Positions 17,480-25,753 of a stretch of 64,000 bases of DNA are shown here, piece by piece. Made by a program: the position numbers and the translations under genes. Below the pieces are notes generated by a model. It did not search any database. It was not told where the DNA came from and saw only the letters and a program-made list of their open reading frames with translations. Each line of letters starts with the position of its first letter. The stretch's first letter is position 1. The DNA is from an uncultured Collinsella sp. (GTDB taxonomy: Bacteria > Actinomycetota > Coriobacteriia > Coriobacteriales > Coriobacteriaceae). The DNA lies in contig CAJKFS010000005.1 of NCBI GenBank assembly GCA_905199225.1, positions 1 to 64,000 of the forward strand, read 5' to 3'.

Positions 17480-18052
17480 GTGTTTGGTATTGGAGAGGGT
17501 GAGCTCGCGATCATCGTGGTCTTCGGCTTTTTGCTGTTTGGCCCGGATAAGCTCCCGCAGATGGGCCGCACGATCGGCCGTGCCATCCGTCAGTTCCGCG
17601 AGACGCAGGAAAAGATGACGGCCGTTGTTCAGTCCGAGATTATCGATCCGGTGAGCGAGGCCGCGTCGGCCCCGGTCAAGCCCAAGAAGACTGCTGCGAC
17701 CGACGACGATTCCGATGCGGACGAGGATGCCGCCGAGACGGCAGCGCCCGCCAAGAAGGAGACCTTTGCCGAGCGTCGCGCCCGTCTTGCTGCTGAGAAG
17801 GCCGCAAGCGAGGGTGCTGCTGAGGGCGAAGGCGCTGTTGATGAGGCCGAGGGTACAGAGCCTGCTACTGCCGTCGAGCCCGAGCCTGCTGCAGAGCCCG
17901 AGCCCGAGCCGGCAGAGCCCACGACGGCTGACCTCTACGCCCGCCGTCCCCGCAAGCGCAAGGCTGTCGTCGACCAGCTCGCTCGCGAGCTCGAGGCCGA
18001 GGACGATGCCGAGGCTGCTGCCGCCGACGCCCCGAAGGGAGGCGATGAGTAA
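17480..18052 (+). CDS. tatA: Sec-independent translocase TatA/TatB-like protein
   Basis: A 190-residue protein with the TatA/B architecture: short N-terminal membrane helix (GEGELAIIVVFGFLLFGPDKLPQ, with the FGP hinge), an amphipathic helix (MGRTIGRAIRQFRETQEK), then a long Ala/Glu/Pro-rich tail. Together with TatC it exports folded proteins carrying twin-arginine signals. I choose the GTG at 17480, since GGAGGT lies four bases upstream and the frame gives the family N-terminus. The tail is longer than in most TatA proteins and more TatB-like. Its stop overlaps the tatC start by one base (TAATG). Confidence 0.88.
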   Translation: MFGIGEGELAIIVVFGFLLFGPDKLPQMGRTIGRAIRQFRETQEKMTAVVQSEIIDPVSEAASAPVKPKKTAATDDDSDADEDAAETAAPAKKETFAERRARLAAEKAASEGAAEGEGAVDEAEGTEPATAVEPEPAAEPEPEPAEPTTADLYARRPRKRKAVVDQLARELEAEDDAEAAAADAPKGGDE

Positions 18053-18843
18053 TGCCGATCGGACCTGCGCGCATGCCGCTCTTCGATCACTTGGGAGAGC
18101 TCCGTCGCCGCCTGACCATCGTGGTCGTTTCGGTGTTTGCCGCCGCCATCGTGCTGTACTTTGCCACGCCCGTGGTGCTCGATATTCTTGAGGACCCCAT
18201 CCGCTCCTTTGTGCCGGACGGTAAGTTTTACATCACCACCACGCTCGGCGGCTTTGGCCTGCGCTTCTCGCTTGCCATCAAGATGGCCGTGGTCATGTGC
18301 ACGCCCATGATCATCTGGCAGATTCTGGCATTTTTCCTGCCGGCACTGCGCCCCAACGAGCGCAAGTGGGTTGTGCCCACGGTGCTCGCCTCGACGGTGC
18401 TGTTCTTCCTGGGTGCCATCTTCTGCTACTTCATCATCATCCCGGCGGGCTTTGAGTGGCTCATCGGCGAGACCTCGGCTGTCGCTACGGCGTTGCCCGA
18501 TCTGGAGAACTACGTCAACATGGAGCTGCTCTTTATGATCGGCTTTGGTGTGGCGTTTGAGCTGCCGCTCATCATCTTCTACCTGTCCGTTTTCCACATC
18601 GTGTCCTATGCGGCCTTCCGCAGCGCCTGGCGCTACGTGTACGTAGGCCTGCTCGTGGGTTCGGCTGTGATTACGCCCGACGGCTCGCCAGTTACGCTGG
18701 GTCTCATGTATGGCGCCCTGCTCTCGCTCTACGAGATTTCGCTCGCCATCGCTCGCGTGGTCATTACCGCGCGCGAGGGCAAGGAGGGCCTGTTCGTGAG
18801 CCGTCTGGACCTGTTCTCGGACGACGAGGACGACGAGGAGTAA
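18052..18843 (+). CDS. tatC: Twin-arginine translocase subunit TatC
   Basis: A 263-residue polytopic membrane protein that recognises twin-arginine signal peptides. It shows MPLFDHLGELRRRLTIVV at the N-terminus, a signature of TatC, then six hydrophobic segments including FFLPALRPNERKW and a helix with FELPLIIFYLS. The C-terminal tail is strongly acidic (SDDEDDEE). It is translationally coupled to tatA, and its stop is only six bases from hypA, so tatA-tatC-hypA and probably hypB form one operon. Confidence 0.96.
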   Translation: MPIGPARMPLFDHLGELRRRLTIVVVSVFAAAIVLYFATPVVLDILEDPIRSFVPDGKFYITTTLGGFGLRFSLAIKMAVVMCTPMIIWQILAFFLPALRPNERKWVVPTVLASTVLFFLGAIFCYFIIIPAGFEWLIGETSAVATALPDLENYVNMELLFMIGFGVAFELPLIIFYLSVFHIVSYAAFRSAWRYVYVGLLVGSAVITPDGSPVTLGLMYGALLSLYEISLAIARVVITAREGKEGLFVSRLDLFSDDEDDEE

Positions 18844-18849
18844 ATCGGT

Positions 18850-19206
18850 ATGCACGAGGTTGGCATTGTCAACGGCATACTCGATACAGTGATTCGCGCG
18901 GCGCGTGGGGCGGGGGCCTCGCGCGCCGTTTTGGTAACGCTGCGTATCGGGGATATGACCGAGGTCGTGCGCGAGGCGCTCGGCTTTGCGTGGGAGACGT
19001 TTCGCGACGAGGACCCGCTCACGCGAGGCTGCGAGCTTGCCGTGGAGGAAGTCCATCCACAAAGCGAGTGTCTGGACTGCGGGGAGGTCTTTGAGCACGA
19101 TCGCTTCCATTGCCGCTGTCCCCAATGTGGCGGCGCCAACGTGCGTCTGCTGCACGGCCGCGAGCTCGACATCGCAAGTATCGAAATCGAAACCCCCGAC
19201 GATTAG
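18850..19206 (+). CDS. hypA: Hydrogenase nickel-incorporation protein HypA
   Basis: A 118-residue nickel metallochaperone. The N-terminal MHEVGIVNGIL has the Met-His-Glu nickel-binding motif. The zinc site is formed by two Cys pairs, CLDCGEVFE and CPQCGGAN. It delivers nickel together with HypB to [NiFe]-hydrogenase. It lies six bases after tatC and about 55 bases before hypB. No hydrogenase structural gene or hypC-F is in the window, so the target enzyme is inferred to be encoded elsewhere. Confidence 0.95.
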   Translation: MHEVGIVNGILDTVIRAARGAGASRAVLVTLRIGDMTEVVREALGFAWETFRDEDPLTRGCELAVEEVHPQSECLDCGEVFEHDRFHCRCPQCGGANVRLLHGRELDIASIEIETPDD

Positions 19207-19261
19207 CCCGCTAGCCATCTGGTGATGGGGTATAAAGGGGCCAAAGTAAGGAGTGCCGAGT

Positions 19262-19945
19262 ATGGCTGAGAAAACGATTGATATCGCGTCGCCGATTCTG
19301 TCGCGCAACGAGCGCCTGGCAGATCAGCTGCGACAGCGATTTAAAGAGACAAACACCTATGTGATCAATGTGCTGTCGAGCCCCGGTTCGGGCAAGACCA
19401 CCACGATCCTGGGCACCAACGAGCGCCTGCGCGACAAGGCTGGCCTGCGCTGTGCCGTCATCGAGGGCGATATTGCCTCGGATGTCGACGCCATCACCAT
19501 GAAGGAAGCCGGCATGCCCGCCATCCAGATCAATACGGGCGGCCTGTGCCATCTCGAGGGCAACATGATCATGGAGGCCGTCGACGCGTTCGACCAGGCG
19601 GTGGGCCTTCAAAACATCGACGTCATCTTTATCGAAAACGTGGGTAACCTGGTCTGCCCAGTCGACTTTGACCTGGGCGAGAACCTGTCCATCATGATTC
19701 TTTCGGTGCCCGAGGGCGACGACAAGCCTATCAAGTACCCGGGCATCTTCCAACACGCCGGCGCGCAGCTGCTCAACAAGGTCGACGTGGCTCCGGCTTT
19801 CGATTTTGACATGGATAGGTATACTAAGACACTCGATGACCTCAATCCGCAGGCGCCGCGGTTTGCCGTGAGCGCGCGCAAGGGCGAGGGCATGGATGCC
19901 TGGTGTGATTGGCTCATCGGGCAGATTGAGCAAGCAAGGGCGTAA
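19262..19945 (+). CDS. hypB: Hydrogenase nickel-incorporation GTPase HypB
   Basis: A 227-residue GTPase that drives nickel insertion. It contains the P-loop SSPGSGKTT, EGDIASDVDA, NTGGLCHLEGNM, IENVGNLVCPVDFDLGE and a base-recognition region NKVDVAP. It lacks the His-rich N-terminal nickel-storage segment found in some species and the N-terminal CxxCGC motif. The start is the ATG at 19262, with AAGGAG eight bases upstream. It closes the tat-hyp gene cluster. Confidence 0.95.
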   Translation: MAEKTIDIASPILSRNERLADQLRQRFKETNTYVINVLSSPGSGKTTTILGTNERLRDKAGLRCAVIEGDIASDVDAITMKEAGMPAIQINTGGLCHLEGNMIMEAVDAFDQAVGLQNIDVIFIENVGNLVCPVDFDLGENLSIMILSVPEGDDKPIKYPGIFQHAGAQLLNKVDVAPAFDFDMDRYTKTLDDLNPQAPRFAVSARKGEGMDAWCDWLIGQIEQARA

Positions 19946-19999
19946 GTCGGCCGCCATACGGGCGGGCGTAGCCGCAGAGATACGAGATAGGAGCCTCTT

Positions 20000-22591
20000 T
20001 TGAAGCTCATCATCGCCGAGAAAAACGACGCCGCGCGTCAGATCGCCGAGCGGCTGTCCACGGGCAAGCCCAAAAAGGACAAGGTGTACAACACCGCCAT
20101 CTACCGTTTTGAGTGGAAGGGCGAGGAGTGCGTGACGATCGGTCTTGCCGGTCACATCCTTGCGCCCGATTTTTGCGACAGCGTGCTGTTCGATAAAAAG
20201 CTGGGCTGGTATTCGGTCACCGAGGACGGCGAGATGCTGCCGGCCGACATACCCGATGGCCTGGCGCGTCCGCCCTACGACACCAAGCGCAAGCCGTTTC
20301 TTGCCGATGGCATCTCAATCAAGGGCTGGAAACTCGAGAGCCTGCCTTACCTCACCTGGGCGCCCGTCATTAAGCTACCGGCCGAGAAGGAGCTCATTCG
20401 CTCGCTCAAGAACCTTGCCAAGAAGTCTGACAGCGTCATCATCGCCACGGACTTCGACCGCGAGGGCGAGCTGATTGGCTCGGATGCTCTCAACAAGGTG
20501 CGCGAGGTTGCGCCGGACTTGCCGGTCGCCCGCGCCCAGTACTCTTCGTTTACCAAGGCCGAGATCACGCAGGCCTTCGATAACCTCGTCACGCTCGACC
20601 AGAATCTGGCCGACGCCGGCGAGAGCCGTCAGCACATCGACCTCATCTGGGGCGCGGTGCTCACGCGCTATCTGACGCTCGCCAAGTTTGGCGGCTTTGG
20701 CAACGTGCGCTCCGCCGGCCGCGTGCAGACGCCGACGCTCGCCCTGGTGGTCGAGCGCGAACGCGAACGCATGGCGTTTGTGCCCGAGGACTATTGGCAG
20801 ATTCGCGGCATGGGTGCCGCTCAGGGTGCTGCCGAGGATGACCGCTTTAAGATTGCGCACAAGACGACACGTTTTACCGACAAAGATGCTGCCGAGACGG
20901 CGTACGGCCACGTCGACGGCGCTACGACGGCAACCGTCGCCGCGGTGACCAAGCGCTCCCGCAAGCAGCAGCCGCCCACGCCGTTTGCGACGACCTCGCT
21001 GCAGGCTGCCGCCGCGGCCGAGGGCATCTCACCTGCACGTACCATGCGCATCGCCGAGTCCCTCTACATGGCGGGGCTTATCAGCTATCCGCGTGTCGAC
21101 AACACCGTGTACCCTGCGACGCTCGATCTGGGCGCCGTGGTGAGCGACCTGGCAAAGATCAACCCGGCGCTGGCGCCCGTGTGCAAAAAGGTACTCGCCG
21201 GCCCCATGAAGCCCACGCGCGGCAAAGTCGAGACCACCGACCACCCGCCCATCTACCCCACGGGCGAAGGCGATCCGTCCACGCTCGATGGCGGCCAGCG
21301 CAAGCTCTACGACCTGATAGCCCGTCGCTTCCTGGCGACGCTTATGGGTCCCGCGACCATCGAGAACACCAAGCTCGAGCTCGACGTGAACGGTGAGCCG
21401 TTCGTGGCTTCGGGCGATGTGCTCGTGACTCCGGGCTTCCGCGAGGCGTATCCGTATGGACTTAAGCGCGATGAGCAGATGCCGCCGCTGGAGCAGGGCG
21501 ATACGGTCGATGTGTTCGACATTAAACTCGAGGCCAAGCAGACCGAGCCGCCCGCGCGCTACAGCCAGGGCAAGCTCGTGCAGGAGATGGAAAAGCGCGG
21601 CCTGGGTACCAAGTCCACGCGTGCGAGCATCATCGAGCGCCTGTATGCCGTGCGCTATCTCAAAAATGATCCCGTTGAGCCGAGCCAGCTGGGCATCGCC
21701 ATCATCGACGCGCTGACGCAATTTGCCCCGCGCATCACGAGCCCCGATATGACCAGCGAGCTTGATGGCGATATGACCCGCGTCGAGCGCGGCGAGGACA
21801 CCGAAGAGCATGTCGTGACGCACTCGCGCGCGCTGCTGGCTGGCGTGCTCGACGAGCTGCTCAAGCACACGCAGGAGCTGGGCGACGCCATCAGCGACGC
21901 CGTTACGGCCGATGCGCACGTGGGCGCCTGCCCCAAGTGCGGCAAGGACCTGGTTATGAAGACGAGCGCCAAGACCCGTGGCAGCTTCATTGGCTGCATG
22001 GGCTGGCCCGACTGCGACGTGACCTATCCGGTGCCGAGCGGCGTCAAGGTAAGCCCGCTCGAGGGCGAGGCAGCCGTGTGCCCCGAGTGCGGCGCGCCGC
22101 GCATTAAGTGTCAGCCGTTCCGCCAGAAGGCTTTCGAGATCTGCGTGAACCCGACGTGCCCCACCAACTACGAGCCCGACCTTAAGGTGGGCGAGTGCAA
22201 GGTGTGTGCCGAGGCCGGACGCCATGGCGACCTGATCGCACACAAGAGCGAGAAGAGCGGCAAGCGCTTTATCCGCTGCACCAACTATGACGATTGCGGC
22301 GTGAGCTATCCGCTGCCGGCGCGTGGCAAGCTCGAGGCGACGGGCGAGACCTGCCCCGAGTGCGGTGCCCCCATCGTGGTGGTCAACACGGCGCGCGGTC
22401 CGTGGCGCATCTGCGTCAACATGGACTGCCCGACCAAGGAGAAGAAGCCGGCTCGCGGCCGCAAAACTGCGACCAAGGCGAGTACGGCAAAGAAGACGAC
22501 GGCGGCAAAGAAGACTGCTGCCAAGAAGACGACCGCCAAAAAGACGACGGCCAAGAAGTCGACTACCAAAAAGACCGCTGCCGACAAGTAG
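20000..22591 (+). CDS. topA: Type IA DNA topoisomerase, archaeal-like, with Lys-rich tail
   Basis: An 863-residue enzyme that relaxes negative supercoils through a 5'-phosphotyrosine intermediate. The Toprim domain shows MKLIIAEKN at the start and ATDFDREGELIG (DxDxE). The active-site region is GLISYPRVDN with the catalytic Tyr. Three or four C-terminal zinc ribbons follow (CPKCGKD, CPECGAPRIKC, CKVCAEAG, CPECGAP), then about 45 residues of Ala-Lys-Thr repeats, like histone H1-type tails. The order and N-terminus resemble archaeal topoisomerase I more than E. coli TopA. The TTG start has AGGAG six bases upstream. A strong terminator follows. Confidence 0.9.
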   Translation: MKLIIAEKNDAARQIAERLSTGKPKKDKVYNTAIYRFEWKGEECVTIGLAGHILAPDFCDSVLFDKKLGWYSVTEDGEMLPADIPDGLARPPYDTKRKPFLADGISIKGWKLESLPYLTWAPVIKLPAEKELIRSLKNLAKKSDSVIIATDFDREGELIGSDALNKVREVAPDLPVARAQYSSFTKAEITQAFDNLVTLDQNLADAGESRQHIDLIWGAVLTRYLTLAKFGGFGNVRSAGRVQTPTLALVVERERERMAFVPEDYWQIRGMGAAQGAAEDDRFKIAHKTTRFTDKDAAETAYGHVDGATTATVAAVTKRSRKQQPPTPFATTSLQAAAAAEGISPARTMRIAESLYMAGLISYPRVDNTVYPATLDLGAVVSDLAKINPALAPVCKKVLAGPMKPTRGKVETTDHPPIYPTGEGDPSTLDGGQRKLYDLIARRFLATLMGPATIENTKLELDVNGEPFVASGDVLVTPGFREAYPYGLKRDEQMPPLEQGDTVDVFDIKLEAKQTEPPARYSQGKLVQEMEKRGLGTKSTRASIIERLYAVRYLKNDPVEPSQLGIAIIDALTQFAPRITSPDMTSELDGDMTRVERGEDTEEHVVTHSRALLAGVLDELLKHTQELGDAISDAVTADAHVGACPKCGKDLVMKTSAKTRGSFIGCMGWPDCDVTYPVPSGVKVSPLEGEAAVCPECGAPRIKCQPFRQKAFEICVNPTCPTNYEPDLKVGECKVCAEAGRHGDLIAHKSEKSGKRFIRCTNYDDCGVSYPLPARGKLEATGETCPECGAPIVVVNTARGPWRICVNMDCPTKEKKPARGRKTATKASTAKKTTAAKKTAAKKTTAKKTTAKKSTTKKTAADK

Positions 22592-22620
22592 CCGCACGGT
22601 CGAAACATCACCTAAAACAA

Positions 22621-22659
22621 AAACGAGCGAGGACCCCGCGATCCTCGCTCGTTTTTTAG
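22621..22659. terminator. Terminator after topA
   Basis: Perfect 13-bp arms at 22621-22633 and 22642-22654 followed by six T residues, with an A-run before the stem, so it could serve both convergent genes. Confidence 0.9.
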
Positions 22660-22661
22660 GC

Positions 22662-22688
22662 AGTCATTGGGGACGTTCTTTAATGACT
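22662..22688. repeat. 27-base dispersed repeat, copy 1
   Basis: A 27-base element with ends AGTCATT and AATGACT (terminal inverted repeats) and a GGGGACGTTCTT core. It matches 50450-50476 in the opposite orientation with one mismatch. A partial third relative (CATTGGGGACG) is near 23857. Confidence 0.7.
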
Positions 22689-22713
22689 AGTCGTTTAAGA
22701 CCGTCGCATGTGA

Positions 22714-23700
22714 CTAGTTCACTTCGACGGGTTTGGCGCCGGGATAGCGCTCCTCAAAGTCTAGGCGGTACTTATTGTCATTGGTGCCCGCCACGTTGTC
22801 GCGCGACAGCGGCGCCACGATCTCATTCTTGTGGTCCGCAGGCTTGGCGTATTTCAGGCTGATCTCCCAGGCATCACAGATTGCGTCAATGCGGTGATCC
22901 AGGTCGTCGTACAGGGCGATGATGTCCTTCCAGGAGCTGTAGTTCTTGGAGCTCGTCGGGACGTCTAGGTCCTCGACGATGTCGTAATACTGCTCGATGG
23001 TGTTCTCCGTGCGCTCGGCGACGTCGGCGAGATTTTGACGGGTGGTTCGATCCTCTTCCAGATAGCTGCCGTTGAAGTTCTGCGCGCAGCCACGGACGTA
23101 GTTGTCGAGGTCTTCGAGCAAGTCGTAGTATTCGCTTAGTCGGCGGTAGAGATTCTGCTCGGAGAGCGTTGCTTCGCCGCCATCCTCGTCGTCGTCATCG
23201 TCATCATCGTCGTACAGGCTGTTGGGATCGCCGAGAGGCTTTAGGTCATCGTCGTCGACGTCATGGTGCAGCTTAGCTACCTCGGCGGTCGTCTGCGTGG
23301 CGGCGTTGTCGAAAGGCTTGATCACAAAGAAAACGACCAGGGCGATGATGATCGCCACCAGCACAACGATAACGGCGATAAGCGGCCCGGTGCCGCTCTT
23401 TTTGGGAGCGGGGGTCTGTGGTGAAGCGGGCGCGTATGCGGGAGCCGGCTGCTGTTGGGGCGAGCCACTCGCGACGGGTACGCGCTGCGTAGTCTCGACG
23501 GTCGCGGGGCCTGCGGCGGGGTCGGGGCGATAGGCGAGGGGGTCGTCCGCCTTGGCTTGCGGCGTATCGAGGGAACCGGTCTGCTCAAAAGCGGGCTGGC
23601 TATCGCTCGCGGTTGTTTGCTCAACGGGTGCACCGCACGAGGTGCAGAACTTGGCATCATCTGCAAGAAGCTTGCCGCACGAGGCGCAATACCGAGACAT
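22714..23700 (-). CDS. Zinc-ribbon single-pass membrane protein of unknown function
   Basis: A 328-residue protein. Residues 1-25 form a zinc ribbon (YCASCGKLL and FCTSCGAPV). A Pro/Gln/Ala-rich linker leads to one membrane helix near residues 105-130 (PLIAVIVVLVAIIIALVVFF). A very acidic stretch (eight Asp in a row) follows, then a helical extracytoplasmic domain containing LSEYYDLLEDLDNYV. The topology suggests the ribbon is inside and the helical domain outside. Similar zinc-ribbon membrane proteins are common in Gram-positive gut bacteria, but I know no function. The start at 23700 has AAAGGAG upstream. Confidence 0.85.
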   Translation of the reverse strand: MSRYCASCGKLLADDAKFCTSCGAPVEQTTASDSQPAFEQTGSLDTPQAKADDPLAYRPDPAAGPATVETTQRVPVASGSPQQQPAPAYAPASPQTPAPKKSGTGPLIAVIVVLVAIIIALVVFFVIKPFDNAATQTTAEVAKLHHDVDDDDLKPLGDPNSLYDDDDDDDDEDGGEATLSEQNLYRRLSEYYDLLEDLDNYVRGCAQNFNGSYLEEDRTTRQNLADVAERTENTIEQYYDIVEDLDVPTSSKNYSSWKDIIALYDDLDHRIDAICDAWEISLKYAKPADHKNEIVAPLSRDNVAGTNDNKYRLDFEERYPGAKPVEVN

Positions 23701-23770
23701 TGCCACTCCTTTCGCCACATTTCAATGCAATACGACGATTATACCCAGCGTCCAAAATTCCCCATCATAA

Positions 23771-23835
23771 GTTGCGGTGAAATAGGGACTGTTTGGCGGT
23801 CTCAGAGCTTCAATCAGTCCCTATTTCACCGCAAC
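23771..23835. repeat. Perfect 20-bp inverted repeat
   Basis: Arms 23771-23790 and 23816-23835 are exact reverse complements around a 25-base spacer. It lies between the zinc-ribbon gene and tmk, upstream of both. No T-run follows. Confidence 0.85.
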
Positions 23836-23940
23836 TTTGGAAAGGCACCTTTAGCCATTGGGGACGCACCGAGCACTGGGGTATCATGGCTTGGTTGCTA
23901 TAAATCGCATTTACGCGCCTTGTAGGAAGGGGCTGCGCCC

Positions 23941-24624
23941 ATGGCTTTTGAGCCCGCTCAACATAGCTTTATCACGCTCGAGGGCGTCGACAGTGCCGGC
24001 AAGTCCACGCAGGCGCGCCTGCTTGCCCGCGCGCTCGAACTCGCTGGCTACCAGGTTGTGAGCCTGCGCGAGCCGGGCGGTACCGCCATCAGCGAAAAGA
24101 TCCGTGCTCTGCTGCTCGACCCCGCCAACACGGCGATGGGTGACACCTGCGAGCTGCTGCTCTACGAGGCGGCGCGTGCCCAGCTGGTGCACGAGGTCAT
24201 AGCTCCCGCCCTTGCTGCCGGCAAGGTGGTCCTGTGCGACCGCTTCTACGATTCCACAACCTGCTATCAGGCGTTTGCCGATGGCCTCGACCGTCAGATG
24301 GTACGCGATGCCAACAACCTGGCTGTCGCCGGTACGCATCCGGCGCTCACGCTCGTCTACCACATCACACCCGAGCAGGCGGCGTTACGCATGGCAGCCC
24401 GTGGCGCGGCAGATCGCATGGAGGCAAAAGGCATGGCCTTCCAAGAGCGCGTCTACCAGGGATTTTGCGCCATTGCCGCCGAGGAACCAAACCGCGTAAA
24501 GCTCATCGACGCGACCGCGACCATCGAGGAAGTCTTCGAGAAGACGGTCGAGCAGGTTCGCGCCTACGGCCTCGATATTTCCCAGGACGCCGTCACCGCC
24601 GCGCTTGCCCAGGAGGCCGAGTAA
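23941..24624 (+). CDS. tmk: Thymidylate kinase
   Basis: A 227-residue cytoplasmic enzyme phosphorylating dTMP to dTDP for DNA synthesis. It has the P-loop EGVDSAGKSTQ, LREPGGTAISEKIR, the DR(F/Y) motif CDRFYDSTTCYQ and a lid region RMAARGAADRMEAKG. GTAGGAAGG lies upstream of the ATG. The gene begins the tmk-holB-ricT run, and its stop overlaps the ribosome-binding region of holB, an arrangement also known in Firmicutes. Confidence 0.96.
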   Translation: MAFEPAQHSFITLEGVDSAGKSTQARLLARALELAGYQVVSLREPGGTAISEKIRALLLDPANTAMGDTCELLLYEAARAQLVHEVIAPALAAGKVVLCDRFYDSTTCYQAFADGLDRQMVRDANNLAVAGTHPALTLVYHITPEQAALRMAARGAADRMEAKGMAFQERVYQGFCAIAAEEPNRVKLIDATATIEEVFEKTVEQVRAYGLDISQDAVTAALAQEAE

Positions 24625-24625
24625 C

Positions 24626-25753
24626 ATGGCCCCCGCTCAGGCAAGCCTGCTGGCCAAGCTCGACACCCAAGAGCGCGTGCGCGACTTTTTGACCAATGCC
24701 GTCGCCAGCGGTCGCGCATCGCACGCCTACCTGTTTTTGGGCGCGCCCGGCGCGGGCAAGCTCGACGCCGCGTGGGCGCTCGCCCAAGCCTTCCTGTGCG
24801 AGCAGGATGGCTGCGGCTCATGTGATAGCTGCGTGCGCGTCGCCCGCCATACGCACCCCGACGTGCACTATTACACGCCCGAGAGCGCCACGGGCTACCT
24901 CATCGCCCAGACCCGCGAGCTGCTCGATGACGTGCCTCTGGCGCCCATCCGTGCCAAGGCCAAGGTCTACATCATCGACCGTGCCGAGCAACTGCGCGCC
25001 AACACCGCCAACGCACTGCTCAAAACACTCGAGGAGCCGCCCGAGGGCGTTATGTTCATCCTGCTGGGCACCTCGGCAGACGTGATGTTGCCCACCATCG
25101 TGAGCCGCTGCCAGTGCGTGCCGTTTCGGCTGGTATCGCCCGCCGTCGCCGCGCAGGCCGTGAGCCGCGCCACCGGTCAGGACCCTGCGCGTTGCCGCAT
25201 GGCCGTCGCCGTAGCGGGAAGCCCCACGCGTGGCATCGAGTTCCTCAAGAGCGCCGAGCGCCAGGACGCCCGCCGTCAGATGGTTCGCGCCATCGATTCG
25301 CTTATCGCCGCCGACGAGGCCGACGTGCTCAGCCGCGCCAAGTCACTCATCGTCGCCGTTAAGGCGCCGCTCGCCGAGGTCAAGTCCACGCAGGAAAAGG
25401 TGCTCGAGCAAAACGCCGATTACCTGTCGCGTGGAGCATTGAAGCAGCTTGAGGACCGCAACAAGCGTGAACTCAACGCGCGCGAGCGTTCGGGTATCAT
25501 GGAAGCGCTGGCGAGCGCGCGGACGCTCATGCGCGACGTGCTGCTGACGCTTCAGGACGAGGCGGCCGACGTGGTGAACGAAGACGCGTGCGACACGATC
25601 GGGCGGCTTGCCGCCGCGACCAATGTTGCGGGTGCCACACGGGCGCTCGAGGCAGTCGCGACCGCCGAGCGCAACATCGCCAGAAACGTTACTCCCCAGC
25701 TGGCCATCGAGGTCATGCTGTTCGATATCAGGAAGGCACTGAAATGCCGTTAG
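24626..25753 (+). CDS. holB: DNA polymerase III delta' subunit
   Basis: A 375-residue clamp-loader subunit. The N-terminal AAA+ region has HAYLFLGAPGAGKLDAA (a Walker A-like loop whose GKL departs from GKT/S), zinc-binding cysteines CEQDGCGSCDSC, and the sensor-like stretches IIDRAEQLRANTANALLKTLEEPP and TIVSRCQ. It assembles with delta and tau to load the sliding clamp. The start at 24626 has AGGAGG nine bases upstream, inside the end of tmk. Its last ten bases overlap ricT, implying coupling. Confidence 0.93.
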   Translation: MAPAQASLLAKLDTQERVRDFLTNAVASGRASHAYLFLGAPGAGKLDAAWALAQAFLCEQDGCGSCDSCVRVARHTHPDVHYYTPESATGYLIAQTRELLDDVPLAPIRAKAKVYIIDRAEQLRANTANALLKTLEEPPEGVMFILLGTSADVMLPTIVSRCQCVPFRLVSPAVAAQAVSRATGQDPARCRMAVAVAGSPTRGIEFLKSAERQDARRQMVRAIDSLIAADEADVLSRAKSLIVAVKAPLAEVKSTQEKVLEQNADYLSRGALKQLEDRNKRELNARERSGIMEALASARTLMRDVLLTLQDEAADVVNEDACDTIGRLAAATNVAGATRALEAVATAERNIARNVTPQLAIEVMLFDIRKALKCR

